A DNA stretch of 64,000 nt from Primulina eburnea (Eukaryota; Streptophyta; Magnoliopsida; Lamiales; Gesneriaceae), in NCBI RefSeq assembly GCF_022965805.1, contig NC_133104.1:39538682-39602681 (forward strand), read 5' to 3'. The notes under the pieces are model-generated. The model was not told the origin of the DNA. It saw only the letters and a list, made by a program, of their open reading frames with translations, and searched no databases. Below, one piece after another: positions 62,351 to 64,000 of the stretch. Position numbers and translations under genes: made by a program. Every line of letters starts with the position of its first letter. Position 1 is the stretch's first letter.

Positions 62351-63216
62351 AAAAGGACACGAGAAACAGGAGACGCTAAATTTTAGGAGAAATAATTTTT
62401 TTGGTCCATTAGCTCGTCCAATTTTAGGTTTTAATTCATTATATTTTCAAATTTTGTTTTGATGTGCTAATTTTTGATTTTTTTTGTTATTTTGGTCTAA
62501 TTGCTGACATGTTATAAGACAAACCAACAATTTTCGATGTCACTGCCAACATTTCTTGGTGTCATGTCAACAATCAGACGAATAAGACCGAAAGATAAAA
62601 AATGTAAAGCCAATGTATCGAAACTAAAGTTTAAAAACTTAGTTGATTAAAACTCAAAACAGAGAAATTAGATGAAAAAGTGTTTTTCCTTGATTTTATT
62701 GCAACCAAGCCTTTCGGGGGTTGTTTGGTTTTCTTTTCAAAATAATTTAAGATGGTTGAAAATTGACAATATAATTATTGCAATCAACAATATCTTTTTA
62801 ATAATTGTACTCATTGTAATCAATGTGAATCGAACATGTGACTTTCGTTCTGATACCAATTATCGGACCGAGGGTTTGCCACTTTATCAAACCTGTTGGG
62901 TGCAATAATTGTGCCTGCTGAGTAGAGCAATCGAAACGTGGCGTTTGTTCTGCTGTGCAGTTTAAAAAAATTGAGTTGCACCATTATCATTAGTTATAGC
63001 TTTTAATAAAACGGTAAGTGCGCGGTCCTACAATAATTATTACACCCAAAAGTATATACCACATCATATGGTATTTTTAATTCAACACATTATTAAAATA
63101 TCAAGTACACGTGGTCTAAAATAATTGACATCAAAATTACCAGAACCCAAAGCTGCTCAATTGATTTTATTGTTTAATTCAATGGAGAATATTTCAACGA
63201 GGGATGAAATCGTATG
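62351..63216. other. spacer ending in a probable LTR
   Basis: No gene. A segment at 62860-63032 read on the minus strand starts TGTAGGACCGCG and is followed by TGGTATCAGA (62850-62859), so it looks like a small LTR with a primer site. The stretch just before 63217 should be the end of the 5' LTR of the right-hand copia element, but its start was not found. Confidence 0.4.
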
Positions 63217-63229
63217 TGGTATCAGAGCC
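63217..63229 (+). other. retrotransposon primer-binding site (tRNA-Met)
   Basis: TGGTATCAGAGCC is complementary to the 3' end of initiator tRNA-Met and lies 140 bp before the gag start at 63370, the usual place in plant copia elements. Confidence 0.85.
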
Positions 63230-63369
63230 TTGGTTTAAAATTTCTTAAAATTCTGAGTATGCTCTGTGGTTGCAGCCTAGACTGATCTTCTACATCAGAA
63301 AAGATTTTTTGAGATTTTTTATTTAAGGCGGGATTATTTTGTCCAGTCTATAAAATTGTTGTAGACATA

Positions 63370-64000
63370 ATGGCGGGAAGGTACGAGATAGCAAAGTTCA
63401 ATGGAAGCAATTTTATGCTGTGGAAAATAAAGATACAAGCAATTTTAAGAAAAGAAAATTGCTTGGCGGCTATTGGAGATAGACCGGTGGAGATTACAGA
63501 TGATGGAAAGTGGAATGAGATGAATGATAACACTGTTGCCAATTTACACTTGGCTATAGCAGACGAAGTTTTGTCAAGTATCTCTGAGATAAAAACAGCC
63601 AAAGTTATCTGGGATACTCTGACAAAGATGTACGAGGTCAAGTCCCTACACAATATGATTTTCCTAAAGAGAAGGCTTTATACTCTTCGGATGGCGGAAT
63701 CCTCATCGATGACCGACCATATCAATACACTAAATACTCTATTTGCCCAACTCACTTCCATGGGGCATAAAATAGGGGAAAATGAACGTGCGGAGCTTCT
63801 ATTTCAAAGTCTACCAGATTCATATGATCAACTTATCATCAACATTACCAACAATATTCTTATGGGCTTTCTAAGATTCGACGATGTCTTAACTGCGGTT
63901 CTCGGAGAAGAAAGCCGGCGCAAGAATAAGGAAGATAGGTTGGTATCCTCGAAGCAGGCAGAGGCGTTACCGATGATAAGAGGAAGATTCATGGACCGTG
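63370..64000 (+). CDS. copia gag polyprotein, N-terminal part
   Basis: An uninterrupted frame of about 210 codons that runs off the right edge. It starts MAGRYEIAKFNGSNFMLWKI, typical of copia gag; WDTLTKMYEVKSLHNMIFLK, LPDSYDQLIINI and AVLGEESRRKNK follow in the family order (UBN2-type gag). The primer site at 63217 and a clean frame suggest a younger copy than the element at 56123. The rest of the element lies outside the window. Confidence 0.88.
   Translation, partial: MAGRYEIAKFNGSNFMLWKIKIQAILRKENCLAAIGDRPVEITDDGKWNEMNDNTVANLHLAIADEVLSSISEIKTAKVIWDTLTKMYEVKSLHNMIFLKRRLYTLRMAESSSMTDHINTLNTLFAQLTSMGHKIGENERAELLFQSLPDSYDQLIINITNNILMGFLRFDDVLTAVLGEESRRKNKEDRLVSSKQAEALPMIRGRFMDR

Overview
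This is a nuclear segment of a flowering plant. The evidence is long genes with many GT-AG introns, plant-only gene families (SLAC1, NUDX14, an At1g12460-type LRR kinase, a plastid-type copper chaperone), a U2 snRNA gene with the plant USE/TATA promoter, and AT-rich spacers full of copia, gypsy, Harbinger, CACTA, hAT-like and TRIM elements. It is a eudicot; an asterid, perhaps Lamiales, is my guess from repeat style and protein flavour and is not proven.

Layout, left to right. 1-638 (-): N-terminal part of a subtilase. 2781-5831 (+): copper chaperone for SOD, six exons, with a frame break in the transit-peptide exon and a TRIM retrotransposon in intron 2. 6480-11739 (-): NUDX14-type Nudix hydrolase, seven exons. 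14181-17466 (-): an 802-aa helical-repeat protein of unknown function, five exons. 19834-20889 (+): intronless nucleotide-sugar transporter of the At1g12500 type. 23092-23287 (+): U2 snRNA. 24499-26879 (+): S-type anion channel SLAC1, three exons. 27588-33162 (-): TPX2-like microtubule protein, fifteen exons. 37932-40668 (-): LRR receptor-like pseudokinase, two exons.

From about 43.5 kb to the right edge the window is mobile DNA. It holds a LINE 3' end, a decayed PIF/Harbinger element (ORF1-like gene on the minus strand, transposase on the plus strand) split by a gypsy-like solo LTR with a perfect 5-bp target duplication, a CACTA-type MITE, a 178-bp tandem duplication beside a row of hairpins, an 8-bp-TSD MITE, a second TRIM, a block of short palindromes typical of CACTA subterminal repeats, a 6.2-kb broken copia element with unequal LTRs, and the start of another copia element running off the right end.

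The host genes are ordinary single genes and do not form a pathway or cluster. CCS (copper delivery to Cu/Zn-SOD) and NUDX14 are both expected in or near plastids; SLAC1 acts at the guard-cell plasma membrane; the TPX2-like protein acts on spindle microtubules. I found no new multi-gene system. The most informative signals are the CCS frame break, the nested transposon insertion, the triple loss of Harbinger catalytic acids, the rearranged copia LTRs, and a 30-bp duplication that copies a splice donor. Exon boundaries were assigned by eye from GT/AG sites, reading-frame phase and remembered family sequences; no alignment was run.
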